A stretch of 64,000 nucleotides of DNA. Source: JBPEWY01 sp965224095. GTDB lineage: Bacteria; Bacteroidota; Bacteroidia; Flavobacteriales; Flavobacteriaceae. Each line of letters begins with the position of its first letter. Position 1 is the first letter of the stretch. The notes beneath the pieces were generated by a model. That model had not been told where the DNA came from. It searched no databases and saw only the letters and a program-made list of their open reading frames with translations. The stretch is from positions 1,116,001 to 1,180,000 of the forward strand of contig OZ245039.1 of NCBI GenBank assembly GCA_965224095.1, written 5' to 3'. A program made the translations under genes and the position numbers. Positions 49,148 to 58,234 of the stretch are shown in pieces.

Positions 49148-49597
49148 TTAGGCTTCTCTTTGTGCAGAAATGGGCCTGTTTTCAACAACATTGGTTAATA
49201 CAATATGCGTTCGCGTTTCTCCATACGGAATTACCTTATCGATAAATTGTCCTAAATGTTGCTGGTCGTACAAAATTACCTCCATAATAATATTTTCCAC
49301 TCCCGTAATTCTATAGCAATTAATTACCTCTCTAAAATTTTTTACTAACTCCAGGAAAGGCTTCAATCTGCCCGTAAACACTTTCAGAGTAACAATGGCT
49401 TTTAACTGATGGCCGGTAGCAGTAGGTGCAATATCGGCTCTGTATCCCAAAATAATCCCCATATCTTCCATCTTCCTGATTCTTTCTGACACCGCCGGCG
49501 AAGTAAGTCCGACACGACGGCCTATTTCCGTATTCGTATACCTTGCATTTTGCTGTAAAAGCATAAGGATACTCCAATCTATATTATCTTTTATCAT
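49148..49597 (-). CDS. Lrp/AsnC-family transcriptional regulator
   Basis: 149 residues. The N-terminal helix-turn-helix is at about 5-50 (DWSILMLLQQNARYTNTEIGRRVGLTSPAVSERIRKMEDMGII, split), followed by the RAM effector domain at about 65-145 (KAIVTLKVFTGRLKPFLELV, then CYRITGVENIIMEV). Such regulators form octamers and respond to amino acids such as leucine. The targets are unknown; the genes of branched-chain metabolism elsewhere in the window are candidates only. The gap of 118 nt upstream is extremely AT-rich. Confidence 0.93.
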   Translation of the reverse strand: MIKDNIDWSILMLLQQNARYTNTEIGRRVGLTSPAVSERIRKMEDMGIILGYRADIAPTATGHQLKAIVTLKVFTGRLKPFLELVKNFREVINCYRITGVENIIMEVILYDQQHLGQFIDKVIPYGETRTHIVLTNVVENRPISAQREA

Positions 49598-49715
49598 TTT
49601 AAAAAAAATATGGTTTAAAAATTTAAATATTAAAATAAATATACTCAGAATATTTAAAATATAAAGAATAATCTTGCCAACTACCTTTATCTTTATAGTA
49701 GGTTTTATTTCTGCG

Positions 49716-50135
49716 ATGATGAATTTACGAATTACACACCATGAACACCCGAAAAGTGTTGTTCATTTGATTGTTTATCGAAAAGCTTTAAAGCTTTTCA
49801 AAACGAGTCGTGCGCTGGCCACTTATCTAACCAATAATAAGTCGGTTTTGCATATGCATGCATCTACCTCATCTATTGATAAATACTCATCTGATCTTAT
49901 TATAGATGCTATGAATCTGGCTCCTAATATTGCCTCTGCTACCATTACTCACGACCCGAAGAAGAGAAATCATTATCTCTTTTCAATTAAAAAAGCCAGT
50001 CAGAATATCAGAGCGTATTGTGATTATCTGGAACGTCATTACAAACATGCCAGAGATTACATTTCCCTGCTCAAGAAAGATATATCCGATTTTAATGAAG
50101 AGCACCGGAATTGGGTCAAGGAATTAGATCCCTGA
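49716..50135 (+). CDS. Hypothetical four-helix protein
   Basis: 139 residues from the ATG at 49716; an upstream TTG would add a hydrophobic tail and is judged unlikely. The chain is helical and basic (VVHLIVYRKALKLFKTSRALATYL, split), with later helices SQNIRAYCDYLERHY and DYISLLKKDISDFNEEHR. The size and helix spacing recall small four-helix bundle proteins such as those of the bAvd/23S-intervening-sequence type, but I cannot assign a family. It is divergent from the Lrp gene. Confidence 0.6.
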   Translation: MMNLRITHHEHPKSVVHLIVYRKALKLFKTSRALATYLTNNKSVLHMHASTSSIDKYSSDLIIDAMNLAPNIASATITHDPKKRNHYLFSIKKASQNIRAYCDYLERHYKHARDYISLLKKDISDFNEEHRNWVKELDP

Positions 50136-50159
50136 TACTCCAGCCGAGGAAAAATTCTA

Positions 50160-51545
50160 TTACTTTAAATACGTATTGCGTAATTCAATATACTCGGGCA
50201 TAATTCTGAAAAGAGCAGTTCCCTTTAGAGCCCGCAATTGATTTTCATCGTTAAACCCTGTTTTAAACAGTGCTTCCATATAATACAGGGCCATTCCGTA
50301 GTCGTTTTTATTACACGCCATTTGAACCACATTTAAATAAGGTTCCGGAAGATCAGGGTTTAGCAGCGTAAGCAAAATATTTCCAAAAAGCAGATTATCG
50401 GAATGATCTTTCTCTTTCATTGTAAAAGCGGATAGCATTTTAGAGGTCTTTGCCACCAACCATCCCTTTAAGCGTTTCCCCAAGTTCTGGTCTGCATGTT
50501 TTTTACCGGTGGACAAACTATCCAGAAGTTTTGATTCCTGTTCCCAATATGTCAGGTTTTGAATGTCTCCGCTCATCATATCTTCCGGTAGAAAAAAGCT
50601 GTAATCGGCTAAAAAATCCTGTTCTCTCAACAAGGCGCTGCTTAATTCGGATCGCTGTTTTTTAAACTGTTTGTTTTTCCGCAATTGTTTTTTTCGCAAT
50701 TTGAGTGTATCGAGATTTTTAAACAAACGATAGTCTTTTAGCATGCCATCCAGGAAAATATAGGCATATAAAAATCGTCCCGAATTTTGCAATTGATTCA
50801 GATAGGTTTCATCATTTTTAAAACTCTCCTCTGCAAATACCTTATCGTTTTCCGCCCATCCTTTATTCATTGCCTTAAGGGTAGTTCTTCTTAACGTTGT
50901 TGCAATAAGTGGAGAAGGGGGCCATTCATGATCTCCCTTATATAATATGGATTGTGCATCAAAACCTTTTTTTTCCAGGTAGGCAACCTCTGCCAGGGCC
51001 TCACTCAGGTTAAAATCGGCTTCTCCCACAAGTGCCACATAGGAAAACGTATTGGTTTCGGGAATATATTTATCGTCTGACGGGAATGATGCTCCGCAAG
51101 CTATGACTCCTTTTATTTTTTTTGAAATTGCTGCGATAGCTGTTGCCAAACTACCACCATCCGAAAATCCCGACGTATACATCCTATTTTGATCGATCGG
51201 ATATTTGGCAATTACTTCATCGAATAATCGTCTTGCCATCCGTATATCCGTTTCATAAGCTTCGCTTAAAATACTATTCGGGGCAACAATTAGATATCCG
51301 TTCACATCGGCTGCGTCTTTGAATTTATCTACTGCCAGGCTCCCCCTTCCGAAAGGGTCAAACACAAATACAACCGGCCACTGTTTTTCTTCATTGTCCA
51401 GCTGTGGTGCATATAAGGCATAGGTTTCCCCTTTTTTATCCAACACCCGGATCGAATCGATAATAACTCCTTTTTTAACCGGTATTTGTTGTGAAAAGCC
51501 TAATTGGACTCCCAGGGCCGCCAGGAAAAGTAAATATTTCTTCAT
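50160..51545 (-). CDS. Secreted alpha/beta-hydrolase-like protein
   Basis: 461 residues with a signal peptide (MKKYLLFLAALGVQLGFSQ). Residues about 25-225 form an alpha/beta-hydrolase fold: WPVVFVFDPFGRG with an oxyanion-hole region, the nucleophile serine in YTSGFSDGGSLATA (near residue 140) and the likely catalytic histidine in YKGDHEWPPSP (near residue 207). The C-terminal 235 residues are helical, possibly repeat-like, ending MPEYIELRNTYLK. An esterase or peptidase-like activity in the periplasm is plausible. A TATTTTTG box ends 15 nt before the ATG. Confidence 0.8.
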   Translation of the reverse strand: MKKYLLFLAALGVQLGFSQQIPVKKGVIIDSIRVLDKKGETYALYAPQLDNEEKQWPVVFVFDPFGRGSLAVDKFKDAADVNGYLIVAPNSILSEAYETDIRMARRLFDEVIAKYPIDQNRMYTSGFSDGGSLATAIAAISKKIKGVIACGASFPSDDKYIPETNTFSYVALVGEADFNLSEALAEVAYLEKKGFDAQSILYKGDHEWPPSPLIATTLRRTTLKAMNKGWAENDKVFAEESFKNDETYLNQLQNSGRFLYAYIFLDGMLKDYRLFKNLDTLKLRKKQLRKNKQFKKQRSELSSALLREQDFLADYSFFLPEDMMSGDIQNLTYWEQESKLLDSLSTGKKHADQNLGKRLKGWLVAKTSKMLSAFTMKEKDHSDNLLFGNILLTLLNPDLPEPYLNVVQMACNKNDYGMALYYMEALFKTGFNDENQLRALKGTALFRIMPEYIELRNTYLK

Positions 51546-51559
51546 AACAAAGTTTGTAT

Positions 51560-51567
51560 CAAAAATA
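51560..51567 (-). promoter_or_regulatory. Promoter -7 box of the hydrolase gene
   Basis: Minus-strand TATTTTTG fits TAnnTTTG and leaves a leader of about 10 nt. Confidence 0.55.
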
Positions 51568-51610
51568 TAGCCAAAAACTATGATACCAATTAAAATCAGC
51601 CACCAAATAT

Positions 51611-52063
51611 TTATGCGCCGGTATCTTTTGTGTTTTTGAGTTCAATAAGGGTTAGTTGTGCGGCAGCGCATATTTTTTCAATTCCGCTTTTCACAACATA
51701 CACATCAGACCGGCAAACAATAAGTGTTCTGCCTTTTTTTAAAACCCTCGCTTTGGCTTTTAAAAGATCTCCATCTCCGGGATTGAGAATATTAAGTTTA
51801 AATTCAACGGTAAGTACCGAGGCGTGTTCGTCCATTAACGAAAATCCTGCATACCCTCCTGCGTTATCTGCTATGGTACTTATTACTCCTGCGTGAAAAT
51901 ATCCGTGTTGTTGCGTGAGTCGGTCATTGTATGGCAAATGAATTTCGCAATACCCGGGTTGTATATCGCTTAGAAAAGCTCCGATATGCGACATAAAAGA
52001 CTGTCGGTTAAAACTTTCCGAAACCCTGGTTTTATAACCTTCGTATGTTGGTTTGAATTCCAT
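51611..52063 (-). CDS. PaaI-family hotdog thioesterase
   Basis: 150 residues with the hotdog pattern: YCEIHLPYNDRLTQQHGYFHAGVISTIADNAGGYAGFSLM (split), where the QQHGYFHAG and TIADNAGG parts mark the acyl-CoA-binding helix and active site. Later strands are VLTVEFKLNILNPGDGDLL and LIVCRSDVYVV. It hydrolyses acyl-CoA or aryl-CoA esters in the cytoplasm; the chain specificity is unknown. It lies 100 nt from icmF, which also handles acyl-CoA, so a shared role is possible but unproven. Confidence 0.88.
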   Translation of the reverse strand: MEFKPTYEGYKTRVSESFNRQSFMSHIGAFLSDIQPGYCEIHLPYNDRLTQQHGYFHAGVISTIADNAGGYAGFSLMDEHASVLTVEFKLNILNPGDGDLLKAKARVLKKGRTLIVCRSDVYVVKSGIEKICAAAQLTLIELKNTKDTGA

Positions 52064-52163
52064 TAGTTACCTAAACCTGTTTTCTATAGTAGGCCAAAAG
52101 AAGCCTTGAATTGCAATCGGGTAAATCTATAAACAACATTGTTTTTACCTAAATAAAAACGCC

Positions 52164-55100
52164 CTACATATTTCTTCTGTACTGCCCTCCTACTTCAAAT
52201 AAAGCATTGGTAATCTGCCCAAGAGAACAAATTTTGGATGCTTCCATGAGCTTTTCAAAAATATTTTTATTCTGAATGGCGGCCTCCTGTACTTCCTTTA
52301 AAACCGCCTTGCTTCGCTGGGCAGATCTTTTATGTAAGCCTTCCAGCGTTGCAATCTGGAATTGTTTTTCTTCTTCCGTGGCCCTAATTACTTCATCAGG
52401 AATAATAGTAGGCGAACCTTTGCTGCTCAAAAAAGTATTCACACCGATAATAGGAAACTCACCTGTGTGTTTTAGTGTTTCGTAGTACAAACTTTCTTCT
52501 TGTATTTTACTGCGCTGATACATGGTTTCCATAGCACCCAAAACTCCGCCACGTTCGGTAATCCTGTCAAATTCTATCAGTACCGCTTCTTCCACCAGAT
52601 CGGTTAATTCTTCAATTATAAAGGCACCCTGGATCGGGTTTTCATTTTTTGCCAATCCCAATTCCTTATTAATAATCAGTTGAATTGCCATGGCACGTCG
52701 TACACTTTCTTCGGTTGGCGTGGTAATGGCCTCATCATAGGCATTGGTGTGCAACGAATTACAATTATCGTAAATAGCATACAATGCCTGTAATGTAGTT
52801 CGTATATCATTAAAATCGATTTCCTGTGCATGTAAACTACGTCCGGAAGTTTGAATATGATATTTTAACATTTGGGCCCGGGCATTAGCCGCGTATTTAT
52901 GTTTTAGTGCTTTTGACCAAATACGGCGCGCTACGCGTCCTATCACCGCATATTCCGGATCGATCCCGTTGGAGAAAAAGAAAGATAAATTAGGGCCAAA
53001 TTTGTTTATATCCATCCCCCTGGACAAATAGTATTCAACATAGGTAAACCCATTTGCCAAAGTGAATGCCAACTGGGTTATGGGGTTTGCCCCTGCTTCG
53101 GCAATGTGATATCCGGAAATGGAAACCGAATAAAAATTGCGGACTTTATTGTTAATAAAATATTCCTGCACATCTCCCATAAGTCGCAAAGCAAATTCCG
53201 TTGAGAAAATACAGGTGTTTTGTGCCTGGTCTTCTTTTAAAATATCTGCCTGAACGGTACCTCTTACCTGGGTTAAAGTTTCCTTTTTTATTTGTTCATA
53301 TACGGCTTCCGGTAATACCTGATCTCCTGTGACACCCAAAAGCATCAGTCCCAGGCCGTTATTTCCTTCCGGTAATTCGCCATTATATTTAGGTCGGGGT
53401 ATCTCTTTATCCTTATATATTCCGGAGATCTTGGCTTCTACTTCTTTTTCAAGTCCGTGTTCTCTGATATATTTTTCACAGTTTTGGTCGATTGCTGCAT
53501 TCATAAAGAAACCTAACAGCATAGGAGCCGGACCATTAATGGTCATACTCACCGATGTCATCGGATGACTCAGATCGAACCCGGAATAGAGTTTTTTAGC
53601 ATCGTCTAAACAACAAATAGATACTCCGGCATTTCCGATTTTTCCATAAATATCCGGACGATGGCCCGGATCGTTTCCATACAGGGTTACACTGTCAAAT
53701 GCAGTAGACAACCTTTTAGCGGGCATTCCCAGGCTTACATAATGAAATCGTCGGTTGGTTCGTTCCGGACCTCCCTCTCCGGCAAACATCCGCGTAGGAT
53801 CTTCTCCGGTTCTCTTAAACGGATATAATCCGGCGGTATACGGAAATTCTCCGGGAACATTTTCCTGTAAACTCCATCTCAAAATATCGCCCCAGGCGCT
53901 GTACTTTGGTAAGGCCACCTTCGGGATTTGGGTATGAGAAAGCGATTCGGTATGTGTATCAATTTTAATTTCCTTTTCTCTAACCTTAAACGTATAAACA
54001 GGAGCTTTATAGCGTTTTACTTTTTCCTCCCATTGTGTTATTAATTCCCAATTATACGGATCGAGGTTCATTTTTACCCGATCGAACTCCTTTATCAGGA
54101 GTTTAATGAATTCGCGAAGTTCCGTTTTTGCCTGCTCTAAAATTTCCTCTTCATTCAGGCCGCGATCACCCAGCAGTGACATTTCCACCTGTGCCGGTGA
54201 TACATCGAGGACCGATAAAATAGTTTGGTAAATACCAAAAAGTTTTTGAGCTGTTTGAACCTGAGCACTTACGGTTTTATCATACATCCGGTTATTCTCA
54301 GCTATTTCAGAGAGATAACGGGTTCTGGCCGGAGGGATAACAAAGATTTTTTCGCTCATCTCATCAGAAATAGAGAAAGTTGAAACGAGATCAGCCTCTG
54401 TTTTCGACACCAATGTATCCATAATTGCTTTATACAGCGTATTCATACCGGGATCGTTAAACTGCGAAGCAATTGTACCGTATACCGGGAGATCTTCGGT
54501 GTTTGCATCCCACAGGTTATGATTTCGTTGATACTGTTTTTTAACATCCCGCAGTGCATCCAATGCACCCCTCTTGTCAAACTTATTAATAGCAACCAGA
54601 TCGGCAAAATCCAACATATCAATTTTTTCCAATTGCGTGGCAGCACCAAATTCCGGAGTCATTACATATAGAGAAACATCCGAATGTTCCAGGATTTCCG
54701 TATCGCTCTGTCCGATTCCCGAGGTCTCCAGAATAATAAGATCGTATTCTGCAGCTTTAAGTACTTCGATAGCTTCCGATACATATTTAGACAAAGCCAG
54801 GTTACTTTGCCTTGTAGCCAGGCTTCGCATATAAACTCTCGGGTTATTAATGGCATTCATGCGGATCCTATCGCCCAGAAGTGCTCCGCCTGTTTTTCTT
54901 TTGGACGGATCGACCGAAATAAGCCCAATGGTTTTTTCCGGAAAATCAATTAAAAACCTTCTTACAACCTCATCTACCAGGCTACTTTTCCCGGCACCTC
55001 CGGTTCCGGTAATTCCCAGTACAGGGATATTGGCCGATTTATTTTTAACGTGAATCTGGTTGAGCGTTTCCTTTACTATTTCCGGAAAATTTTCGGCTGA

Positions 55101-55619
55101 AGATATCACACGGGCAATAGCTTTCGGGTTTTTTGTTGCCAGTTGCTTTTCTTCTCCGTTTAGCTGATTGCCTATCGGAAAATCGGCTTGCTTTACGAGG
55201 TCGTTTATCATTCCCTGCAAGCCCATTTCTCTTCCATCATCAGGCGAATAGATCCGTGTGATTCCATAATCCATTAATGTCCTGATCTCCTCCGGGAGAA
55301 TCACACCGCCACCGCCGCCAAATATCTTTATATGGCCTGCTCCTTTTTCCTGCAACAAATCATACATATATTTAAAATACTCATTGTGTCCGCCCTGATA
55401 AGAAGTCATCGCAATAGCATTGGCATCTTCCTGAATGGCTGTATTAACCACTTCTTCCACACTGCGATCGTGCCCCAAATGGATCACCTCAACACCCGTA
55501 GCCTGGATGATGCGACGCATGATATTAATGGCTGCATCGTGTCCATCAAAAAGAGATGCTGCAGTAACAATGCGAACTTTATTTTTTGGCTGATAAGGCT
55601 TGACTTGTTTCATTGACAA
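52164..55619 (-). CDS. icmF: Fused isobutyryl-CoA mutase (IcmF)
   Basis: 1151 residues joining three functions. Residues about 15-150 form the cobalamin-binding domain with LFDGHDAAINIMRR (the histidine binds cobalt). Residues about 195-480 are the MeaB-like G-protein chaperone with GTGGAGKSSL (P loop) and AINKFDKRG. Residues about 560-1130 are the mutase barrel, with TAGLYPFKRTGEDPTRMFAG and GGPERTNRRFHY and a C-terminal GQITNALFEVGGQY. The fusion order and these motifs mark IcmF, which interconverts isobutyryl- and butyryl-CoA, rather than methylmalonyl-CoA mutase; some IcmF proteins also act on isovaleryl-CoA. It is transcribed alone. Confidence 0.93.
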   Translation of the reverse strand: MSMKQVKPYQPKNKVRIVTAASLFDGHDAAINIMRRIIQATGVEVIHLGHDRSVEEVVNTAIQEDANAIAMTSYQGGHNEYFKYMYDLLQEKGAGHIKIFGGGGGVILPEEIRTLMDYGITRIYSPDDGREMGLQGMINDLVKQADFPIGNQLNGEEKQLATKNPKAIARVISSAENFPEIVKETLNQIHVKNKSANIPVLGITGTGGAGKSSLVDEVVRRFLIDFPEKTIGLISVDPSKRKTGGALLGDRIRMNAINNPRVYMRSLATRQSNLALSKYVSEAIEVLKAAEYDLIILETSGIGQSDTEILEHSDVSLYVMTPEFGAATQLEKIDMLDFADLVAINKFDKRGALDALRDVKKQYQRNHNLWDANTEDLPVYGTIASQFNDPGMNTLYKAIMDTLVSKTEADLVSTFSISDEMSEKIFVIPPARTRYLSEIAENNRMYDKTVSAQVQTAQKLFGIYQTILSVLDVSPAQVEMSLLGDRGLNEEEILEQAKTELREFIKLLIKEFDRVKMNLDPYNWELITQWEEKVKRYKAPVYTFKVREKEIKIDTHTESLSHTQIPKVALPKYSAWGDILRWSLQENVPGEFPYTAGLYPFKRTGEDPTRMFAGEGGPERTNRRFHYVSLGMPAKRLSTAFDSVTLYGNDPGHRPDIYGKIGNAGVSICCLDDAKKLYSGFDLSHPMTSVSMTINGPAPMLLGFFMNAAIDQNCEKYIREHGLEKEVEAKISGIYKDKEIPRPKYNGELPEGNNGLGLMLLGVTGDQVLPEAVYEQIKKETLTQVRGTVQADILKEDQAQNTCIFSTEFALRLMGDVQEYFINNKVRNFYSVSISGYHIAEAGANPITQLAFTLANGFTYVEYYLSRGMDINKFGPNLSFFFSNGIDPEYAVIGRVARRIWSKALKHKYAANARAQMLKYHIQTSGRSLHAQEIDFNDIRTTLQALYAIYDNCNSLHTNAYDEAITTPTEESVRRAMAIQLIINKELGLAKNENPIQGAFIIEELTDLVEEAVLIEFDRITERGGVLGAMETMYQRSKIQEESLYYETLKHTGEFPIIGVNTFLSSKGSPTIIPDEVIRATEEEKQFQIATLEGLHKRSAQRSKAVLKEVQEAAIQNKNIFEKLMEASKICSLGQITNALFEVGGQYRRNM

Positions 55620-55772
55620 TAAATCCTGTTTTTTACGGGTGCAATTTACGAAATATGCAAAGAAAACGACATTGCTTTAAGAATCTTTTACCTTCCTGAA
55701 AATTGCTCTTTTTCCTGCCCATATGGTATCGGAAATTCCATTGGTGAAAAATAGTACCCGGAACTTAAAAAA

Positions 55773-56735
55773 TCAAAGTGGAAGTAACATGCCGGTTTCA
55801 GCAAAACGAAATCCCCGGGCTTCCAGTTTCTTTCTATCCGGATTATCGGTTAGAAGGGCCGGATTGGAATGATTAAAATGAATAAATATCACTTTGTTTC
55901 TCACATCTTCCGATGTATCCTTAAAAAGATGAACCGTTTCTTCAATAAAAGGATGGGGTACTTCTTCCATAGGTCTGGGAATTTCCCCATCCTTAAAAAA
56001 AGTAGCATCTATAAAAGCATAATCCACTTTTTTTACTTCCTCAACAATATTCTTTTCCCATAAATTCCATTTATTGATATCCGGAATAAAAAGAGCCGAT
56101 TTGTTTTTCCCCACAATTTCATAACCCACGGTTTCCGAATATTCGTCCCGATGAGGCACTTTGAAGGGGGTTACGGATATGGCAGGGCTCAGTTGTAAAA
56201 CCGAATCTCTTTTTAAAGGCCTGATTTCAATATTTTTAAGCGAAACCAATTGGCTCCACGGGCCATTGTTTTCCAAAAATAATTTCATTTGCGGCATGGC
56301 ATATACGGGAATACTCTGTGCTCCCATGGCTTCACGCCCAAAATGCATTAATCCCGTATAATGCCCCATATGTGCATGGGTTAAGAAAACACCGTGTACC
56401 AATGCTTCTGTTTTCAGATAATCCGACTCCAACATATCCAGCTGTTGTGGCATATCGGGTGTTGCATCGAAGATCCACTTGTTATTTTGTTCGGCATCGA
56501 CCATCGCCAGGCAGGACACCCATTCTTTCTTTCTTTTGCCTTCGTATATATCCCGCCACTCCTGTGCGTTATCAATTTGCGGAAATCCGGCGTCTTGTGC
56601 AATTCCCAATACCACGAGATACTGCATGGGGTTTTCACTTTTTACGGTCGTTTTTTCCGGGGTTTCGGTATGCCTGCACGAAGTAAACCACATAATTCCC
56701 AATAAAAAAACAAGTCTGGTACAACAATTGAACAT
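55773..56735 (-). CDS. PqqB-like metallo-beta-lactamase-fold lipoprotein
   Basis: 320 residues from the ATG at 56735, where a lipoprotein signal begins (FNCCTRLVFLLGIMWFTSC). The zinc motif HAHMGHYTGL sits near residue 120, preceded by ATPDMPQQLDML, with IPDINKWNL and a later FIHFNHSN. The arrangement, including VVLGIAQDAGFPQIDN near the start, resembles PqqB and related MBL-fold hydrolases. No PQQ biosynthesis genes are nearby, though a PQQ-type dehydrogenase is encoded at 24.8 kb. The substrate is unknown. It is divergent from the DUF4197 gene by 40 nt. Confidence 0.85.
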   Translation of the reverse strand: MFNCCTRLVFLLGIMWFTSCRHTETPEKTTVKSENPMQYLVVLGIAQDAGFPQIDNAQEWRDIYEGKRKKEWVSCLAMVDAEQNNKWIFDATPDMPQQLDMLESDYLKTEALVHGVFLTHAHMGHYTGLMHFGREAMGAQSIPVYAMPQMKLFLENNGPWSQLVSLKNIEIRPLKRDSVLQLSPAISVTPFKVPHRDEYSETVGYEIVGKNKSALFIPDINKWNLWEKNIVEEVKKVDYAFIDATFFKDGEIPRPMEEVPHPFIEETVHLFKDTSEDVRNKVIFIHFNHSNPALLTDNPDRKKLEARGFRFAETGMLLPL

Positions 56736-56747
56736 AAAAGCATGCGT

Positions 56748-56755
56748 TAACTTTG
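56748..56755 (+). promoter_or_regulatory. DUF4197 gene promoter -7 box
   Basis: TAACTTTG fits TAnnTTTG and lies 20 nt before the ATG at 56776. Confidence 0.55.
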
Positions 56756-56775
56756 TAACACTAAATGTACACATT

Positions 56776-57477
56776 ATGTTTAAAAAAATCTTACTCTTTA
56801 TTTCAGTAATACTATTGAGCTCCTGTGCCGAACTACAACAGGTAGTGAATTCGTTCCCCGGCGGAACTCCAACTGACGGTGAAATTGCTTCCGGTTTACG
56901 ACAAGCTTTAGACTTCGGAATAGACAAACAGGTTAGCAAACTTACCGAGGTTGACGGTTTTTATAAAAACGAACTTGTTAAAATTCTGCTCCCCCAGGAA
57001 CTGCAGAAAGTAGATAAGACACTTCGTGATATAGGACTGGGAAGCCTTGCCGATGAAGGTTTAAAACTATTGAACCGGGCAGCTGAAGACGCCGTAAAGG
57101 AAGCAACGCCTATTTTTGTTGATGCTGTTAAGGGAATAACTTTTACAGATGCGAAAAATATCCTGCTCGGAGCCGATAATGCTGCCACACTATACTTATC
57201 GGATAAAACCTCGAACCCGCTTTACGATAAATTTAATCCCGTAATTAAAAATTCGCTGGACGAGGTTGGTGCTACCAAAGCGTGGGCGGATCTCATTACC
57301 AGATATAATGCCATCCCTTTAACCAGGGATGTAAATCCGGATTTAGCCGATTATGTTACCACAGAGGCACTTGACGGGGTTTTTACCATGATCTCTATTG
57401 AAGAAAAAGAAATCAGAAACAAGATAAGCTCGCGAACTACCGACCTGCTAAGGCGTGTATTTGCTTTGCAGGATTAA
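56776..57477 (+). CDS. DUF4197 lipoprotein
   Basis: 233 residues from the ATG at 56776 with a lipoprotein signal (FKKILLFISVILLSSCAE, Cys17). DUF4197 spans the mature chain: EIASGLRQALDFGIDKQVSKL at the start, VKILLPQELQKVDKTLRDIGLG, AVKEATPIFVDAVKGITFTDA and the end TEALDGVFTMISIEEKEIR. The family is helical and found in the envelopes of many Gram-negative bacteria; its role is not known. It shares a bidirectional terminator with the next gene. Confidence 0.92.
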   Translation: MFKKILLFISVILLSSCAELQQVVNSFPGGTPTDGEIASGLRQALDFGIDKQVSKLTEVDGFYKNELVKILLPQELQKVDKTLRDIGLGSLADEGLKLLNRAAEDAVKEATPIFVDAVKGITFTDAKNILLGADNAATLYLSDKTSNPLYDKFNPVIKNSLDEVGATKAWADLITRYNAIPLTRDVNPDLADYVTTEALDGVFTMISIEEKEIRNKISSRTTDLLRRVFALQD

Positions 57478-57484
57478 TAAATAT

Positions 57485-57522
57485 ATAAACAAAAGGGGGC
57501 ATTCCTCTTTTGTTTATTTTTT
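57485..57522. terminator. Bidirectional terminator between DUF4197 and the DUF1579-like gene
   Basis: ATAAACAAAAGGG pairs with CTCTTTTGTTTAT (one G-U pair) over 13 bp, with T residues after each side. It overlaps the stop of the minus-strand gene. Confidence 0.75.
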
Positions 57523-58017
57523 CCGGGTATACAAACCGTCAAAAACCGTTTTCCAATCTTTCTTATCGGTGCTTGTTTCCCAGTGTTGTCTTACGGTTCC
57601 ATCGGCATTATGCGTCCAGGTAACGCGGTTAACATATATATTTCCCTGCGCATCTTCAATTTCGTCACTCCACAATACCATTGTATTAGCCTCCGGCTTT
57701 CCCGTAAGGTATAAATGTTGCCCCTGATTATCAATCCAGAGTTGCTCCCACATTCCTGTCTGTTTGTTATAAAAGTTATAACTGGTTCCCGTATAATTTG
57801 CATTGGCTCCTGTCCAGTTTTCCACAAGAACGCATCCATCCTCTATCTTTCTCAAAACATTGGTGCCAGCCTTTGTTCCATCAGGTTTGGTAACATCCCA
57901 CTCTCCTATCCAAAAATCAAACGCTTTGTGATTTTCCGTACAGCAATTGCAGTTTTCCTTCTGTGCAAAAACGGTGATTGAAGAAAGTGTAAACAGTAAC
58001 GCGTATAGAATTCTCAT
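57514..58017 (-). CDS. Secreted DUF1579-like protein
   Basis: 167 residues with a signal peptide (MRILYALLFTLSSITVFAQ). The mature domain is beta-rich: FDFWIGEWDVTKPDGTKAGTN near residue 33, then CVLVENWTGANANYTGTSYNF and QLWIDNQGQHLYLTGKPEA. The F-W-I-G-E-W-D-V opening and NxYnxxTgxWeQlWID pattern resemble the lipocalin-like DUF1579 group. Two cysteines in NCNCC precede the domain. Periplasmic small-molecule binding is inferred. The 214-nt gap upstream holds an inverted repeat at 58134-58192. Confidence 0.78.
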   Translation of the reverse strand: MRILYALLFTLSSITVFAQKENCNCCTENHKAFDFWIGEWDVTKPDGTKAGTNVLRKIEDGCVLVENWTGANANYTGTSYNFYNKQTGMWEQLWIDNQGQHLYLTGKPEANTMVLWSDEIEDAQGNIYVNRVTWTHNADGTVRQHWETSTDKKDWKTVFDGLYTRKK

Positions 58018-58133
58018 AATTTCTAATAATTAGTCATAATAAATTTAAAAGTTTAAACGTTAAGTACTTGTTAATCAATGTTAAAGTTCAATATTTTATT
58101 AATATATTACTAATATTAAATTAACCTTAAGAA

Positions 58134-58234
58134 CAAATAATTGACTGAAATTTGCAGCGCTTCCACAGCGCATTCCGACAAACAATTATTTGAGTTAGCT
58201 AGTTAAAAACCGATGCTCCGCATCGGTTTTTTTA
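58134..58234 (+). ncRNA. Candidate small RNA with closing stem and terminator
   Basis: CAAATAATTG (58134-58143) pairs over 10 bp with CAATTATTTG (58183-58192). Inside, TTTG/CAAA and GCGC/GCGC could continue the structure, and a 12-bp terminator with seven T ends the stretch on the plus strand. No TAnnTTTG box is evident, only a six-of-eight match near 58121. It could instead be an operator for the divergent DUF1579-like gene. Confidence 0.35.
58205..58234. terminator. Bidirectional terminator at the BtuF-like gene end
   Basis: AAAAACCGATGC pairs with GCATCGGTTTTT around TCC. The T run is seven on the plus strand and five on the minus strand, where it overlaps the stop of the next gene. Confidence 0.85.

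Noticed and set aside
55620..55772. Possible regulatory RNA between icmF and the MBL gene, such as a cobalamin riboswitch
   Set aside because: The 153-nt gap shows no B12-box or stable stems; the icmF leader looks unstructured.
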